From NCBI RefSeq assembly GCF_018069875.1, contig NZ_JAGQDF010000006.1:124001-188000 (forward strand): 64,000 bases of DNA. Reading direction: 5' to 3'. Positions within the stretch are counted from its first letter, which is position 1. Each line of letters opens with the position of its first letter. The notes under the pieces were generated by a model, which was given only the letters and a program-made list of their open reading frames with translations, was not told where the DNA came from and did not search any database. This stretch comes from Ideonella alba. Lineage in GTDB: Bacteria; Pseudomonadota; Gammaproteobacteria; Burkholderiales; Burkholderiaceae_C. Below, one piece after another: positions 28,494 through 39,381 of the stretch. The translations under genes and the position numbers were made by a program.

Positions 28494-28828
28494 ACCGCCT
28501 CCTTTGCCACCAGCTCGCGCCCAAACTGGATGGCACTCCAGGGCAACGAGTACCGGGCAATCGGGCGCTTGAAGCCCTTGCGGTGAACCGGCAGGGACTG
28601 GACAGGCCAGCCCAGGTAGTCGAGGGCCTTCATGGTCGCAGCTAGGCGCCAACTGCCCGTTATCTTGAGCCATTCGGGCTGCTCGATGGATTCGCCTTCC
28701 AGCATCAACACCAGGGCTTGCCATTCGAGGGTATGGCGCGCCGGCAGGGCCGGGCTAAACTCAGGCACAGGCAGAAACGACAACTGCTGGCCCTGCTCGC
28801 TTTGGACGGTGTGCAGGGCCTTTCTCAT
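28490..28828 (-). CDS. hypothetical protein between excisionase-like gene and relaxase
   Basis: A 112-residue soluble protein with SFLPVPEFSPALPARHTLEWQ near the N-terminus, then EGESIEQPEWLKITGSWRLAA and SLPWSAIQFGRELVAKEAV. The pattern resembles small uncharacterised helix-rich proteins of integrative elements. Four-base overlaps on both sides place it in the same translationally coupled operon as the relaxase. Confidence 0.65.
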   Translation of the reverse strand: MRKALHTVQSEQGQQLSFLPVPEFSPALPARHTLEWQALVLMLEGESIEQPEWLKITGSWRLAATMKALDYLGWPVQSLPVHRKGFKRPIARYSLPWSAIQFGRELVAKEAV

Positions 28829-29073
28829 GCTGCCACCCCTAAGAGGCGTCGCAGGTCAGCTACCGGCCAGGCTAGACGCCCATTCACGCGCAGGGGACGA
28901 AGTGGCCCGTTTTCTCTGCATGCCCACACCCTGAGCGTCTGTGGCTCGCGGCTTAGGTGGTATGCGGCAGTTTCGGTGTCCACCGCCGCGCGCGTCTCGC
29001 TTTCGAGCGGCACAGGCTGGACCGACACGAAGGAGCTAGCCTCGTCCATGACTTGGCTTGTCGCAGTTCGCAT
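28825..29073 (-). CDS. AlpA/excisionase-like DNA-binding protein
   Basis: An 82-residue protein with a winged helix-turn-helix: AAYHLSREPQTLRVWACREN followed by GPLRPLRVNGRLAWPVADL. This layout is typical for MerR-like excisionases and AlpA-type regulators that bend DNA at att sites and control integrase. A GGAG site lies eight bases before its ATG. It is the first gene of the coupled operon leading to the relaxase and is preceded by a repeat-rich region. Confidence 0.75.
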   Translation of the reverse strand: MRTATSQVMDEASSFVSVQPVPLESETRAAVDTETAAYHLSREPQTLRVWACRENGPLRPLRVNGRLAWPVADLRRLLGVAA

Positions 29074-29130
29074 GATTCAACACTCCAGATGCACCGCAAC
29101 GATGCGGCGATATGGAATGGAATGCATGCG

Positions 29131-29210
29131 CCTGCCTGCATTTGCCTGCGCAGGCGCCTGCATCTGTTCGACACCTATGAGATGCGAACCTCAAATGCAG
29201 GCATTGCAGG
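29131..29210. repeat. CCTGC/GCAGG repeat cluster with 12-base palindrome
   Basis: Between the excisionase-like gene and the upstream 286-residue gene, CCTGC occurs four times (29131, 29135, 29145, 29157) and GCAGG three times (29150, 29197, 29206). GCCTGCGCAGGC at 29144-29155 is a perfect palindrome. It lies in the promoter-proximal region of the relaxase operon. It could be an operator, iteron set or part of oriT. Confidence 0.5.
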
Positions 29211-29214
29211 CAAC

Positions 29215-30075
29215 CTAGCGCATCTCGCCAGCTCTCTGAAGCGCCTCCCTTCGCTTCAGCGCGGCCCGTACGTCATCGCTAAAGGCCTGCCGGGAGACAC
29301 CTTCTTCAGTTGCCAACTCACCTACGCCATTTGGCAAGCGCCCATGGTGACTCTTCGGCATATCCAATCCCGCGTCAATGCAGGCCTGCAAACGGCGGTC
29401 TTGCCTATCCGTAGCGCTCTCCGATGCCTTGGGTTCACCAGCACCCGAAGGCAAAGTCTCGTTGGGTACATCGAACCCGGCACGGACGAGAAACGCAGAG
29501 ACCTCAACCAGCAAGACCCGGCACTTGGCGTCACCCAACGTGCCACGATGGAGCGGACCTTGCGGGCGGATAGGACCATCAGAGCTGAGCGCACTGATGC
29601 AGCATCTGCGTCTATCGAAGAAGTCCTCGGATAGACCTCGGCGGTCAAGGTGGCTACGCGGCTCTGCGCCGCATGCTGCGGCCCGATATGTCTCGCTGGG
29701 CTCAATCCCGAGCGTTAGCAGCACCGCTTGCCAAAGCTCTAGATGCGGAACCGCGTGCCACAGCGACCAACGGGGCGCATGTGACTGTGGTAACGGTGAC
29801 GCGCCTACAGACCCGCTGCCAACAATAGGTTTGATTGGCTTAGGCGCGGCCGATATCCGGTGCATACCGAGCGCGTCCAAGACTTCACGGCGCTCACTCG
29901 GCGGAAGCGCATCTAATCTGGCCTGTGCCGCTGTCAGGCGCGCCATAGATGATGAGTTCGCTGCCCGTAAGGCTTCAGCTTCTCGCTTCCTGACTTCCAA
30001 GTCTGCTAGGGCTCTTTCGATGCGGTCAGCCTGCGCCGCAATAGGGTCTTCGGGCTTCGGTTCCTGTTGGTCCAT
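29215..30075 (-). CDS. hypothetical protein of the mobile element
   Basis: A 286-residue protein. Residues about 10-70 form a coiled coil (ADRIERALADLEVRKREAEA and following). The middle has HAPRWSLWHAVPHLELWQAV and LLTLGIEPSETYRAA, and the C-terminus has a possible helix-turn-helix, EEGVSRQAFSDDVRAALKRR. The fold resembles no characterised family that I can name. It sits between the integrase and the excisionase-like gene, where a replication or regulatory protein might be expected. Confidence 0.6.
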   Translation of the reverse strand: MDQQEPKPEDPIAAQADRIERALADLEVRKREAEALRAANSSSMARLTAAQARLDALPPSERREVLDALGMHRISAAPKPIKPIVGSGSVGASPLPQSHAPRWSLWHAVPHLELWQAVLLTLGIEPSETYRAAACGAEPRSHLDRRGLSEDFFDRRRCCISALSSDGPIRPQGPLHRGTLGDAKCRVLLVEVSAFLVRAGFDVPNETLPSGAGEPKASESATDRQDRRLQACIDAGLDMPKSHHGRLPNGVGELATEEGVSRQAFSDDVRAALKRREALQRAGEMR

Positions 30076-30181
30076 TGCATCCCCCGATGCACCCCGACTG
30101 AAAGATGCCCCAGCGGACCACTTCGGGGGGTCGCGGCTTTCGGTCCGGTTTGCGACCGGGCCTAGCTGGGGCGATTCAAGT

Positions 30182-31579
30182 CTATGCAGTCTTTACCAGC
30201 CTTGGGCGATTCAGCGTTGCCGTCGCATCGAACGTCACACCCGCCAAGCTCAGAATGTGAGCCTCGATGCGCTGCAGGAATGGGCGCAGTGCGTCCACGC
30301 TGCGCGGCCGATAGCCTTCGGCCGTTGCACTAGGGCGATGCCCCATCACCTGCGCGATGGCACCAGCAGGCGCCCCAGCAGCCTCGCCAAGAAGCGAAAA
30401 CGAGCGGCGCAGGCCATGCAGCGTCAGCGCCGCAATGCCGGCTTCCGAGAGGGCCCTATCGTGGCTGGCGCGCGGGTCGGCAATGCGGCCTGACTTGCTG
30501 ACACTGGCGAACACGAAGGGGCTGGGCTTGCCATCGGCGCCCATGCGGCGCGGCAGGCTCGCCAACAGATGCGCCATGTAGTCGCTCAGCGGGAAGGTGC
30601 GGGTGTCGCCCACCTTGTCGGCAATGGTCAGCTTGCGCCACCGGAAGTCCACCGCATCCCAACGCAGCGCGGCCATTTCTTCGCGCCGCGCGCCGGTCAG
30701 CAGCAGCGCGCGCAGGTAGGCAGATGCAATGGGGTTGGGCAACTGTTCGACAGCGGTCCACCAGCCCGCCACCTGGGCGGCCTCTAGCGCATCGGTGCGC
30801 CGTTTGGTTTCTGGCAAGTTGTCCATGATGGCGGGCGCCTTGCCTGCGTCGCGGTCCACCAGCGCGCGGTACTCCGGCACAGCGGCACACCAGCGCAGGA
30901 AGCCCCGGAACATCATCAGCGCCCGGGTTGCTTGATGCTTGCTGCGCCGGCTCTCGGTCTTGAACCATGCGGCGAGCGAATCCTCGTTCACGTCCACCAA
31001 TCGCCAAGCCAGCAGCGGGAACAGATGGCCCGGCATCGTCAGCCCGGCCCCGCGCTTCTTCGGCTCGCCACCGGGCGCGACCATCTTCGCCATGTCGGCC
31101 ACATAGCGGGGCTTCCAGGCATCGCGCCGCTTGGGCGAACCCTCCACCACATACCGCGCCCAGGCGCTGCCCACGGTCACCGATTCGGCCTGTTGCTGCG
31201 CGGCCTGCTCTTGGGCTCGCACCTGCTCTGCGGCCAGTTCGGCGGCGCGCTGTGCGGCCTGCTGGCGCTCCAGCTCGCGCGGGTCGGTCTTGGTGTCGGT
31301 CAGCACGCGCAGGCGGTTGGCTTCGATGCGCGCGGCCTCGATGGTCCATGCCACCGGGCTTCCGATGGTGCGGCGAAGCGTCTTGCCGTTCACCTTGGTT
31401 TCAAAGACGAAGGCCTTCGCGCCGTTGGCCGTCACGCGCACGCGCAGGCCGGGCGCCTTGGTGTCGCGCAGGAAGGCCTGCGCCTTGCCCGCGGGGCACT
31501 TGAGGGCCGCAATCAGACCCGCTGTCAGCTCCTGCGCTGACTCCAGCGAAACCGCTTCTCCTGCCTTGCGTCTTGCCAC
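30182..31579 (-). CDS. int: tyrosine recombinase integrase
   Basis: About 465 residues. The N-terminal DUF4102-like arm-binding region contains FLRDTKAPGLRVRVTANG and the C-terminal catalytic domain has Arg in LTGARREEMAALRW, the H-x-x-R of LHGLRRSF, His in VMGHRPS and nucleophile Tyr in AEGYRPRS. It integrates the element into tRNA-Thr. I prefer the GTG at 31579 because GGAG lies eight bases upstream; an ATG at 31603 is also in frame. That upstream region contains the right-hand ATGTAGC repeats, so binding there could also repress int. Confidence 0.92.
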   Translation of the reverse strand: MARRKAGEAVSLESAQELTAGLIAALKCPAGKAQAFLRDTKAPGLRVRVTANGAKAFVFETKVNGKTLRRTIGSPVAWTIEAARIEANRLRVLTDTKTDPRELERQQAAQRAAELAAEQVRAQEQAAQQQAESVTVGSAWARYVVEGSPKRRDAWKPRYVADMAKMVAPGGEPKKRGAGLTMPGHLFPLLAWRLVDVNEDSLAAWFKTESRRSKHQATRALMMFRGFLRWCAAVPEYRALVDRDAGKAPAIMDNLPETKRRTDALEAAQVAGWWTAVEQLPNPIASAYLRALLLTGARREEMAALRWDAVDFRWRKLTIADKVGDTRTFPLSDYMAHLLASLPRRMGADGKPSPFVFASVSKSGRIADPRASHDRALSEAGIAALTLHGLRRSFSLLGEAAGAPAGAIAQVMGHRPSATAEGYRPRSVDALRPFLQRIEAHILSLAGVTFDATATLNRPRLVKTA

Positions 31580-31588
31580 GATGCCACT

Positions 31589-31608
31589 CCATGTAGCCAC
31601 CATGTAGC
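31589..31608 (+). repeat. right arm-type site candidate (two tandem ATGTAGC motifs)
   Basis: Identical over 20 bases to 25465-25484. It covers the translation start region of int, so binding would be able to affect both recombination and int expression. Confidence 0.6.
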
Positions 31609-31737
31609 CATTTGGCGTCCATTTTGGCGAATCAGCATCAACGCTCTGGCTGGATAGGTGTCCAGCAGATGACCGCTAAAGCGTTGATTTACATAGAGTG
31701 TATGCATAGCCATCAACGGGTGCAAACACTACTTTCT

Positions 31738-31798
31738 GCGCATTCGTAATGCGAAGGTCGGGAGTTCGACTCTCTTCACCGGCACCAACAAAAAGCCT
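31738..31798 (+). repeat. attR direct repeat
   Basis: Identical to attL. It contains the last 50 bases of tRNA-Thr without the 5' half, so it does not encode a second tRNA. The sequence to its right is the original chromosomal trailer of the tRNA gene. Confidence 0.95.
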
Positions 31799-31830
31799 GA
31801 GCGCTTCAAAGACTCAGGCACCACACTCAG

Positions 31831-31854
31831 CGCCCCGCATGTCGGGGCGTTTTT
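31831..31854 (+). terminator. orphan terminator right of attR
   Basis: Stem CGCCCCG / CGGGGCG, loop CATGT, then TTTTT. This is the ancestral terminator of tRNA-Thr, separated from the gene by the element. On the minus strand no T-run follows, so it is not a good hoxJ terminator. Confidence 0.75.
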
Positions 31855-31942
31855 CTTGGGGTCGCGGGCCAGCTCAAAGGCAGCTGCGCGCTCATCGGTC
31901 CCCGAAGCGGATCCGGCGGGGCGTGCTCTCCGGCGCAGCGGG

Positions 31943-33333
<1,391 letters not shown>

Positions 33334-33337
<4 letters not shown>

Positions 33338-36300
33338 CCGAGGTGGCCATGCTGCTGCAGCAGGACCAGGACGCCATCGTAGTCGAAGCGACTGGCCAGC
33401 TCGCGCAGCGCATCGGCCAGCGGGCGGCCCAGCGCGGCCGCCAGGTCGGCATGGTGGGCGGTGGCCCAGGACGACGCGGCCAGATCACCCTGGCGCAGCA
33501 TCGGCAGCCAGTCGGCCAGCAGTTGATCGGGTGGCTGCCCGGACGCAGGATCGGCCGGCGGGGGCGGATCGACCTCGCCGGCCAGGGCCGGCGCCAGCGC
33601 GTCGAGCAAGCGCTCCAGCAGCCCGACGGCCACCGATGACTGGCCCAGCGGGTCCTGCTCGGCACGGCGCAGCGCCTGGGCCAGCGCCATCGCCCCGACG
33701 GCCCCGGCGGCGCCGCGCAGGCTGTGCACGGTACGACGCCACACCGGGTCGTCCGGCGACAGGTCGCGCAGCGTCTGGGCGTCGCTGCCGTGGGTGCGCG
33801 CGAAGATCGTCAGCACCTCGCGGTAGCGCCGCGCGTCGCCGTTGACCAGGCGCAGGCCGCGCTCGACATCCAGGAGGTCGTCGCCGGCCAGCGCGGACAG
33901 CCCGGCCGGCAGCGCAGCCGGCACCGGCTCCGGCACCGCCATGGGCGACACCGACTCCTCGGGCAGCCAGGTCAGCACGGCCTCGTAGAGCTGGTCGGGA
34001 TCGACCGGCTTGCCGATGAAACCGTTCATGCCAGCCAGCGCACTCTCGCGCTGGTCCTGGTCGAAGGCGTTGGCGCTCAGCGCCACGATGGGCAGCGAGC
34101 CGACACCGGGCAGGCGGCGGATCTCGCGGGTGGCGCTGTAGCCGTCCATCACCGGCATCTGCAGGTCCATCAGCACCAGGTCGACCGGATGGGCGCGCAC
34201 CTGCTGCACCGCCTGGGCACCATCGGTGGCGGTGAACACCTGCAGGCCGACGCTGGCCAGCAGTTCACGCACCACCTCCAGGCTGACCGCGTTGTCGTCG
34301 ACCAGCAGCACGCGCGCAGGCACCCGGCGCGCGCGCAGGCGCTCGGCCGGCGGCGCCACCAGGCGCGTCGGCACCGCCGCCACCGGCCGCCCCTGCTCGA
34401 CCCAGGCGGTGAACCAGAAGCGGCTGCCAGCGCCCAGCCGGCTCTCGGCCCCGGCGTCGCCGCCCATCAGGCCTGCCAGGCGACGCGTGATGACCAGGCC
34501 CAGCCCGGTGCCGCCATGGCGGCGGGTGGTGGACGCATCGGCCTGCTCGAAGGGCGTGAACAGCCGCGACAGGCTGTCCTCGCTGAGGCCGATGCCGGTG
34601 TCCTCGACCTCGAAGCGCAGCAGGCGCCGCTCGCCGTCCTCGCGCACCACGCCCGCCCGCAGCGAGACGCTGCCGCGCTCGGTGAACTTCACCGCATTGG
34701 CGGCGTAGTTCAGCAGCGCCTGGCGCAGGCGCACCGCGTCGCCGCGCAACCACTGTCCCGGCGGCTGCAGCTCGACGCGCACCTGCAGCCCACGCTCGCC
34801 GGCCTGGGCAGCGATCTGGCCGCGCACGTCGTCGACCAGGGTGTCGAGCAGGAAGTCCGACGACGTCAGGTCCAGCCGGCCCGCCTCGATCTTGGACAGG
34901 TCCAGCACGTCGTTGAGGATCACCAGCAGGTGCTGCGCGGCCAGGTCGATGCGCCCCAGCCGCTCGGCCTGCTGCTCGGTGGGGTGGGCATCGCGCAGCA
35001 GGCGCACCAGACCGGTGATGGCATTGAGCGGTGTGCGGATCTCGTGGCTCATGTTGGCCAGGAAGGCGCTCTTGGCCCGGTTGGCGCTTTCCGCACGTTC
35101 GCGCGCCTCGGCCAGCTCGGCCGTGCGTTCGGCCACACGGACCTCCAGGCCGGCGCGGTAGTGCTCCAGCTCGTCGATCATGCGCTGGCGCTCGGTCACG
35201 TCGCGGGCAATGCCGAAGCTGCCGAAGACGCCGCCGCGCTCGTCGCGCAGCGGACCGCGGGTGAGCTGGAACAGCCGCGGGCCCTGCACCGTGTCCAGGC
35301 GCTGCTCGACGTGCTGCACCTCGCCGCCGGCCAGCACCTGCTGGCCGCTGCGCATCAGCTGCTGGGCCTGCATCGGCGGGAAGACCACGCGCTCGTCACG
35401 CCCCAGCACCTGGTCGGCGCTGCGGCCGGTCAGGCGCTCGGCGGCGCCATTGAACAGCACGAACCGTCCCTGGATGTCCTGGGCGATCACCAGGTCGTCG
35501 GTGCTGTCGGCCAGGGCCTTGAGCACCCGCAGCGACTCGATCTGGCGCTGCTGCCGCAGTCCGGCCTGGCGCGCCGCCTGCAGCTGACGCCGCTGCTGGC
35601 GCTGCCAGTGCAGCGCGCTGACCAGGGCCAGGCCGAACGCGCCCGCCATCACCGTCCAGGCCAGGTCGCTGGCCAGCGTGTCGAGGAACTCGGCGCGCGA
35701 GACCTGTGCCACCAGCTGCCAGTCGGTGCCGCCCACCGGCTGGCCCACACCCATCACCGAGCGGCCCAACCCGTCGGTGCCCTGCAGCAGCTCGCCCTGG
35801 CGTTGCGGCTCGGCCAGCAACTGCACCGACAGCGCCTGCGGCCGCTCGTTGGCCTGGATCGAGGCCGGTGCATCGCGGGTGTCGGCGCCGGCGCGGGCAA
35901 TGTAGAGCACGCCATCGGGCGCCGCGCGGAACAGCACCGCCTGGCCACTGGAGGTGGGTGCCGGCCAGCCCGAGAGCAACTGCTGCAGATGGCGGGCCGG
36001 CCGAGCGCGCATCAGCAGCAGCGGTGCCGCCCGGTTGAGCGGCGTCGCCAGGTCCAGCAGCAGCTGGCCATTGCCGTCGGTGTCCATCGACAGCAGCGTG
36101 GGCTCGCCGGTGGCGATCACCGCGCGCACCAGCTCCGCCCGCGGCAGCGGCTGCAGCAGCACCGGCGGCCCCCAGCCGACCAGCAGGTGGCCGTCGGGGG
36201 CCAGCAGCATCGCCGCGTCGAAGCCCTGCCCGTCGGCCAGCGTGGCCAGCTGGGCACGCAGCGGATCCAGGGTGGCGGGGTCGGCTGCCGAGGCCGCCAG

Positions 36301-36741
36301 GCGCGGGTCCTGGGCCAGCAGGCGGCCGGCCAGGCCCAGGTCGCGCAGGCGCTCGGTCAGCCACTCGTGGACCTGGGCCGACTTGGCATCGGCAATCGCC
36401 TGCAGCCGTGCGGCCTCGGTGCGGCGGTGCTGGGCAAAGTTGGCGGTCACGCCCAGGGCCGTCAGCGCCAGCACGGCGATCCACCAGGCCCAGGGTGCGC
36501 GCGCGGCGCTGCCGGGCTCCTCAGCCGGGGCCAGCAGCGACTGGCGCTGCCACCACAGCACGCCCAGCGCCAGCACCAGGCCGGCGCCGATGCGGGCCAG
36601 CGTGGCCATGCCTGCCGTGGGCGACCAATGGGTCAGCAGCCGCTCGGACAGGCCCACCCACAGGCCGGCGGCCAGCAGCAGCGGCACCAGATGTCGCAGC
36701 GTGGACCGGCGCCGAACAACGGGCGGGGTGGCGCTGTCCAC
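33334..36741 (-). CDS. large hybrid histidine kinase with PAS, receiver and HPt domains
   Basis: 1135 residues from a GTG start. Two helices precede about 100 residues, then a third helix and a periplasmic sensor region (roughly residues 115-345), a further helix near 350, a PAS domain with GRFVLFNGAAERLTG, HisKA with SHEIRTPLNAITG, an HATPase domain with GTGLGLVITRRLAG, a receiver with Asp in LVLMDLQMPVMDG, and a C-terminal HPt with VHSLRGAAGAVG. The signal is unknown. It sits between an HD-GYP regulator and hoxJ, with gaps of 6 bases and a 4-base overlap. This gene is not part of standard hox loci. Confidence 0.88.
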
Positions 36742-36747
36742 GGGGGG

Positions 36748-37854
36748 TCATCCCACCGGCAGGCCGTGGCTGCGCGCCACGGCGACGAAATCGTCGAAAC
36801 CCGCGCAGAAGGCGTCGACCACGTCGGGGTCGAACTGCGTGCCGCGGCCGTCGACGATGGCCTGGCGGGCCCGCTCGACATCGAAGGGCCGCTTGTAGAC
36901 GCGCGGCGACACCAGCGAATCGAACACATCGGCCACCGCCATCAGGCGCGCCGACAGCGGGATGGCCTCGCCGACCAGGCCGTCCGGGTAGCCCCGGCCG
37001 TCCCAGTGCTCGTGGTGCCAGCGGGCGATCTGCCGCGCGACCTGCAGAAAGGGCACGGGCTGGTCGATGTCGCGCTCGGCCTGCTCGATGGCCTCGGCGC
37101 CCAGGCGGGCATGGGTTTTCATCACCTCCCATTCATCGGGCGCCAGCGGCGCGCGCTTGAGCAGGATGTGGTCAGGAATGCCGACCTTGCCGATGTCGTG
37201 CAGCGGGGCCGAGCGCACCAGCTGCTCGATCATCGCCTCGTCCAGCACCGCGGCGTGGCGCGGATGGCTGGCCAGGCGGCGCGCCAGCAGGCCCATGTAG
37301 GACTGGGTGCGCAGGATGTGGTTGCCGGTCTCGGGGTCGCGCGTCTCGGCCAGGTGGGCCAGCGCGCGGATCGTGACGCGCTGGATGCGGTCGTTGTCCT
37401 CCATGCGCCGGCGCACCTCGGCCTCCAGCAGCGCGTTCTGGTTGGCCAGCACATCGCGCGCCCGCTTGGCCTGCAGCTGGTTGCGCACCCGCGCCAGCAC
37501 CAGCGCCGGGCGGATCGGCTTGGTCAGGTAGTCCTCGGCCCCTTGCAGCAGGCCGTACTCCTCGTCGCCGGGATCGCCGCGGGCGGTCAGGAACAGCACG
37601 GGCAGCGCCGCGGTGCGCGGATCGGCGCGCAGTCGCCGCAGCACCTCGTAGCCATCCATGCCGGGCATGGTGACATCGAGCAGGATCAGGTCCGGTGCCG
37701 GCGGGCCCACCGCCAGGCGCAGCGCCACCGCGCCGCCATTGGCCACCTGGACCTGGTAGCCCTCGTGCTGCAACAGCTCACCCAGCACCGCGAGGTTCTC
37801 GGGTACGTCATCGACGATCAGGACGCGGGCGTTGGGCAGGCCGGGCGGGGACAC
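36748..37854 (-). CDS. HD-GYP response regulator (c-di-GMP phosphodiesterase, RpfG-like)
   Basis: A 368-residue regulator. The receiver (residues 9-125) has ARVLIVDDVPENL and phospho-acceptor Asp in LILLDVTMPGMDGYEVL. The HD-GYP domain has APLHDIGKVGIPDHILLK and HHEHWDGRGYPDG, with all metal ligands that I can check. These enzymes hydrolyse c-di-GMP. The gene follows hoxC by 51 bases and precedes the hybrid kinase by 6, so the kinase is its likely phosphodonor. Its placement inside the H2-sensor operon is unusual. Confidence 0.92.
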   Translation of the reverse strand: MSPPGLPNARVLIVDDVPENLAVLGELLQHEGYQVQVANGGAVALRLAVGPPAPDLILLDVTMPGMDGYEVLRRLRADPRTAALPVLFLTARGDPGDEEYGLLQGAEDYLTKPIRPALVLARVRNQLQAKRARDVLANQNALLEAEVRRRMEDNDRIQRVTIRALAHLAETRDPETGNHILRTQSYMGLLARRLASHPRHAAVLDEAMIEQLVRSAPLHDIGKVGIPDHILLKRAPLAPDEWEVMKTHARLGAEAIEQAERDIDQPVPFLQVARQIARWHHEHWDGRGYPDGLVGEAIPLSARLMAVADVFDSLVSPRVYKRPFDVERARQAIVDGRGTQFDPDVVDAFCAGFDDFVAVARSHGLPVG

Positions 37855-37905
37855 GCAGGTCGCTCGTTCGGGAAGGGAAGCGCTGGTGCGGAGCCTACCT
37901 GAAGT

Positions 37906-39381
37906 TCAGTGCACCGTGCAGACCATGCAGGGATCGAAGGAACGCACGATGTGCTGCACGGCCACCGGCGCGGTCTCGCCGTCGGGCACCGGCAGGCCGA
38001 CCAGCGCGGCTTCCAGCGCGCCGGGCAGCCCCTGGGCATCGTGCGGCGAGAAGTTCCAGCTGGTGGGCGCGACGATCTGGTACGAGGCCAGCCGCCCCTG
38101 CTCGACACGCAGCCAGTGGCCCAGCGTGCCGCGGGCGGCCTCGGTGTGGCCACTGCCCTGCCCTTCGTCGGGCAGCAGGTGCACCTGGTGGAAGGGTTCG
38201 CGCGGGCGCAGGCCGGTGAGCCAGTCCTCCATCCAGGGCAGGACCCGCGCCATCTCGAGCAGGCGCGCCAGGATCCGTGCCTGCACGCTGGCGCCGGCGC
38301 GGGCCACCAGGGCGCGCACCAGGGGCTGGCCGTCGGCCAGCTGACGGGCCATCGCACCGGTTTCCAGTACCCGCCCCGCCAGGCGCGGCGCCTTGTTCCA
38401 GCTGTAGGCGGCCGGCTTGTCGGCCTGGGGCTGGGTCAGGCCCTGCAAGGGGTGGCGTGGACCGCCCTCGTCGGCCAGCCAGGCGTGGCAGGCGTCTTCG
38501 CGGACCTGGTCCAGGTCCACCGCGCAGCGCTGGCCCGTCGCCGCGTCCCACAGGCCCGGCGCCAGCGCCATGCGGCCCTCGACCGGGTAGGCGCCGATGC
38601 TCATGCTCAGGCCCGGCCCCGGCCCCAGGCGGTCCAGGCCCAGGTCAGCCGCGATGGCCAGGAACAGGCGCAGGTCGCCCTGGCCCGGGGCGGCATCCAC
38701 CCAGGCGGCCAGCGCGGCCTCGGTGTCGAGCGCGGTCACCGCCTCCAGCGTGTCGCCGAACAGCTGCTGTTCCAGGAACTGGCGGAACTCGCGCACCCAG
38801 CCCAGCAGGCGCAGCCGCTCACTGGCCTCCACCGGGCGCGAACTGCCGCCCGGCAGCACGCTCTGGGTGTGGGGCCATTTGCCGCCCAGCAGGCCCATCA
38901 GCCGGAACCAGCGCTGGCGCGCCAGCACCGCCGCACGCGCGTGTTCGCCACCGCCCGAGCCATCCAGCGCGGCAAAGCGGCGCTGCGCCTCGGCGAACCA
39001 GGCCCGGCCGGCGTAGTCGGCGCGGGTGAAGTCGGGCATGAAGAACAGGTAGAAGTGCGCCAGGTGGTCGGCCAGGTTCTCGCAGGCCAGCATCAGGTTG
39101 ATCACCCGCTCGCCATTGGGCGGCGCCTGCACGCCCGCCAGGTCGGCCAGAGCGCGGGCGGCCGCCACCGACTGCGACACCGAGCAGATGCCGCAGATGC
39201 GCGGCACGATCACCAGCGCATCCATCGGGTCGCGCCCGGGCAGCATCTGCTCGAAGCCGCGGTACATGGTGGCGGTGACCCGCGCCTCGCGGACCACGCC
39301 GTCGGCGATGTCCAGGCGCACCTCGAGGTCGCCCTCGACGCGGTTGAACGGACCCAGCAGCAGCTGGCGCGGCGCGCTCAT
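37906..39381 (-). CDS. hoxC: regulatory [NiFe] hydrogenase large subunit
   Basis: A 491-residue cytoplasmic H2 sensor subunit. The proximal active-site motif RICGICSVSQ has Cys63 and Cys66, and the distal motif DPCMVCTVH ends the protein exactly at the His. The lack of any C-terminal extension means that no protease step is needed, as known for HoxC/HupV. With HoxB it senses H2 and passes the signal to HoxJ. The ATG overlaps the hoxB stop (ATGA). Confidence 0.95.
   Translation of the reverse strand: MSAPRQLLLGPFNRVEGDLEVRLDIADGVVREARVTATMYRGFEQMLPGRDPMDALVIVPRICGICSVSQSVAAARALADLAGVQAPPNGERVINLMLACENLADHLAHFYLFFMPDFTRADYAGRAWFAEAQRRFAALDGSGGGEHARAAVLARQRWFRLMGLLGGKWPHTQSVLPGGSSRPVEASERLRLLGWVREFRQFLEQQLFGDTLEAVTALDTEAALAAWVDAAPGQGDLRLFLAIAADLGLDRLGPGPGLSMSIGAYPVEGRMALAPGLWDAATGQRCAVDLDQVREDACHAWLADEGGPRHPLQGLTQPQADKPAAYSWNKAPRLAGRVLETGAMARQLADGQPLVRALVARAGASVQARILARLLEMARVLPWMEDWLTGLRPREPFHQVHLLPDEGQGSGHTEAARGTLGHWLRVEQGRLASYQIVAPTSWNFSPHDAQGLPGALEAALVGLPVPDGETAPVAVQHIVRSFDPCMVCTVH

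Larger units (their letters stand above)
25326..31798. mobile_element. integrative mobilizable element in tRNA-Thr
   Basis: The element is bounded by 61-base perfect direct repeats, 6412 bases apart, derived from the tRNA-Thr 3' end and its trailer. Inside are an integrase at the right end reading leftwards, an excisionase-like gene, a MobV relaxase, a DUF3800 gene, and small genes that I cannot assign, all on the minus strand. Coding density and base composition differ from the flanks, with visibly lower GC between about 25.4 and 26.6 kb. A relaxase without transfer-machinery genes means that it would rely on a helper conjugative system. Confidence 0.92.
31604..31942. other. right end of the element and attR junction, no gene
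   Basis: This stretch holds the int promoter region with an inverted repeat ATCAACGCT (31637-31645) / AGCGTTGAT (31680-31688), the attR repeat with a 50-base tRNA-Thr fragment, the chromosomal copies of the trailer hairpin and terminator, and about 85 bases up to the hoxJ stop. No coding sequence is credible. Confidence 0.6.

Noticed and set aside
31738..31787. Second tRNA-Thr gene
   Set aside because: Only the 3' 50 bases are present; D arm and 5' acceptor strand are missing. It is the att copy.
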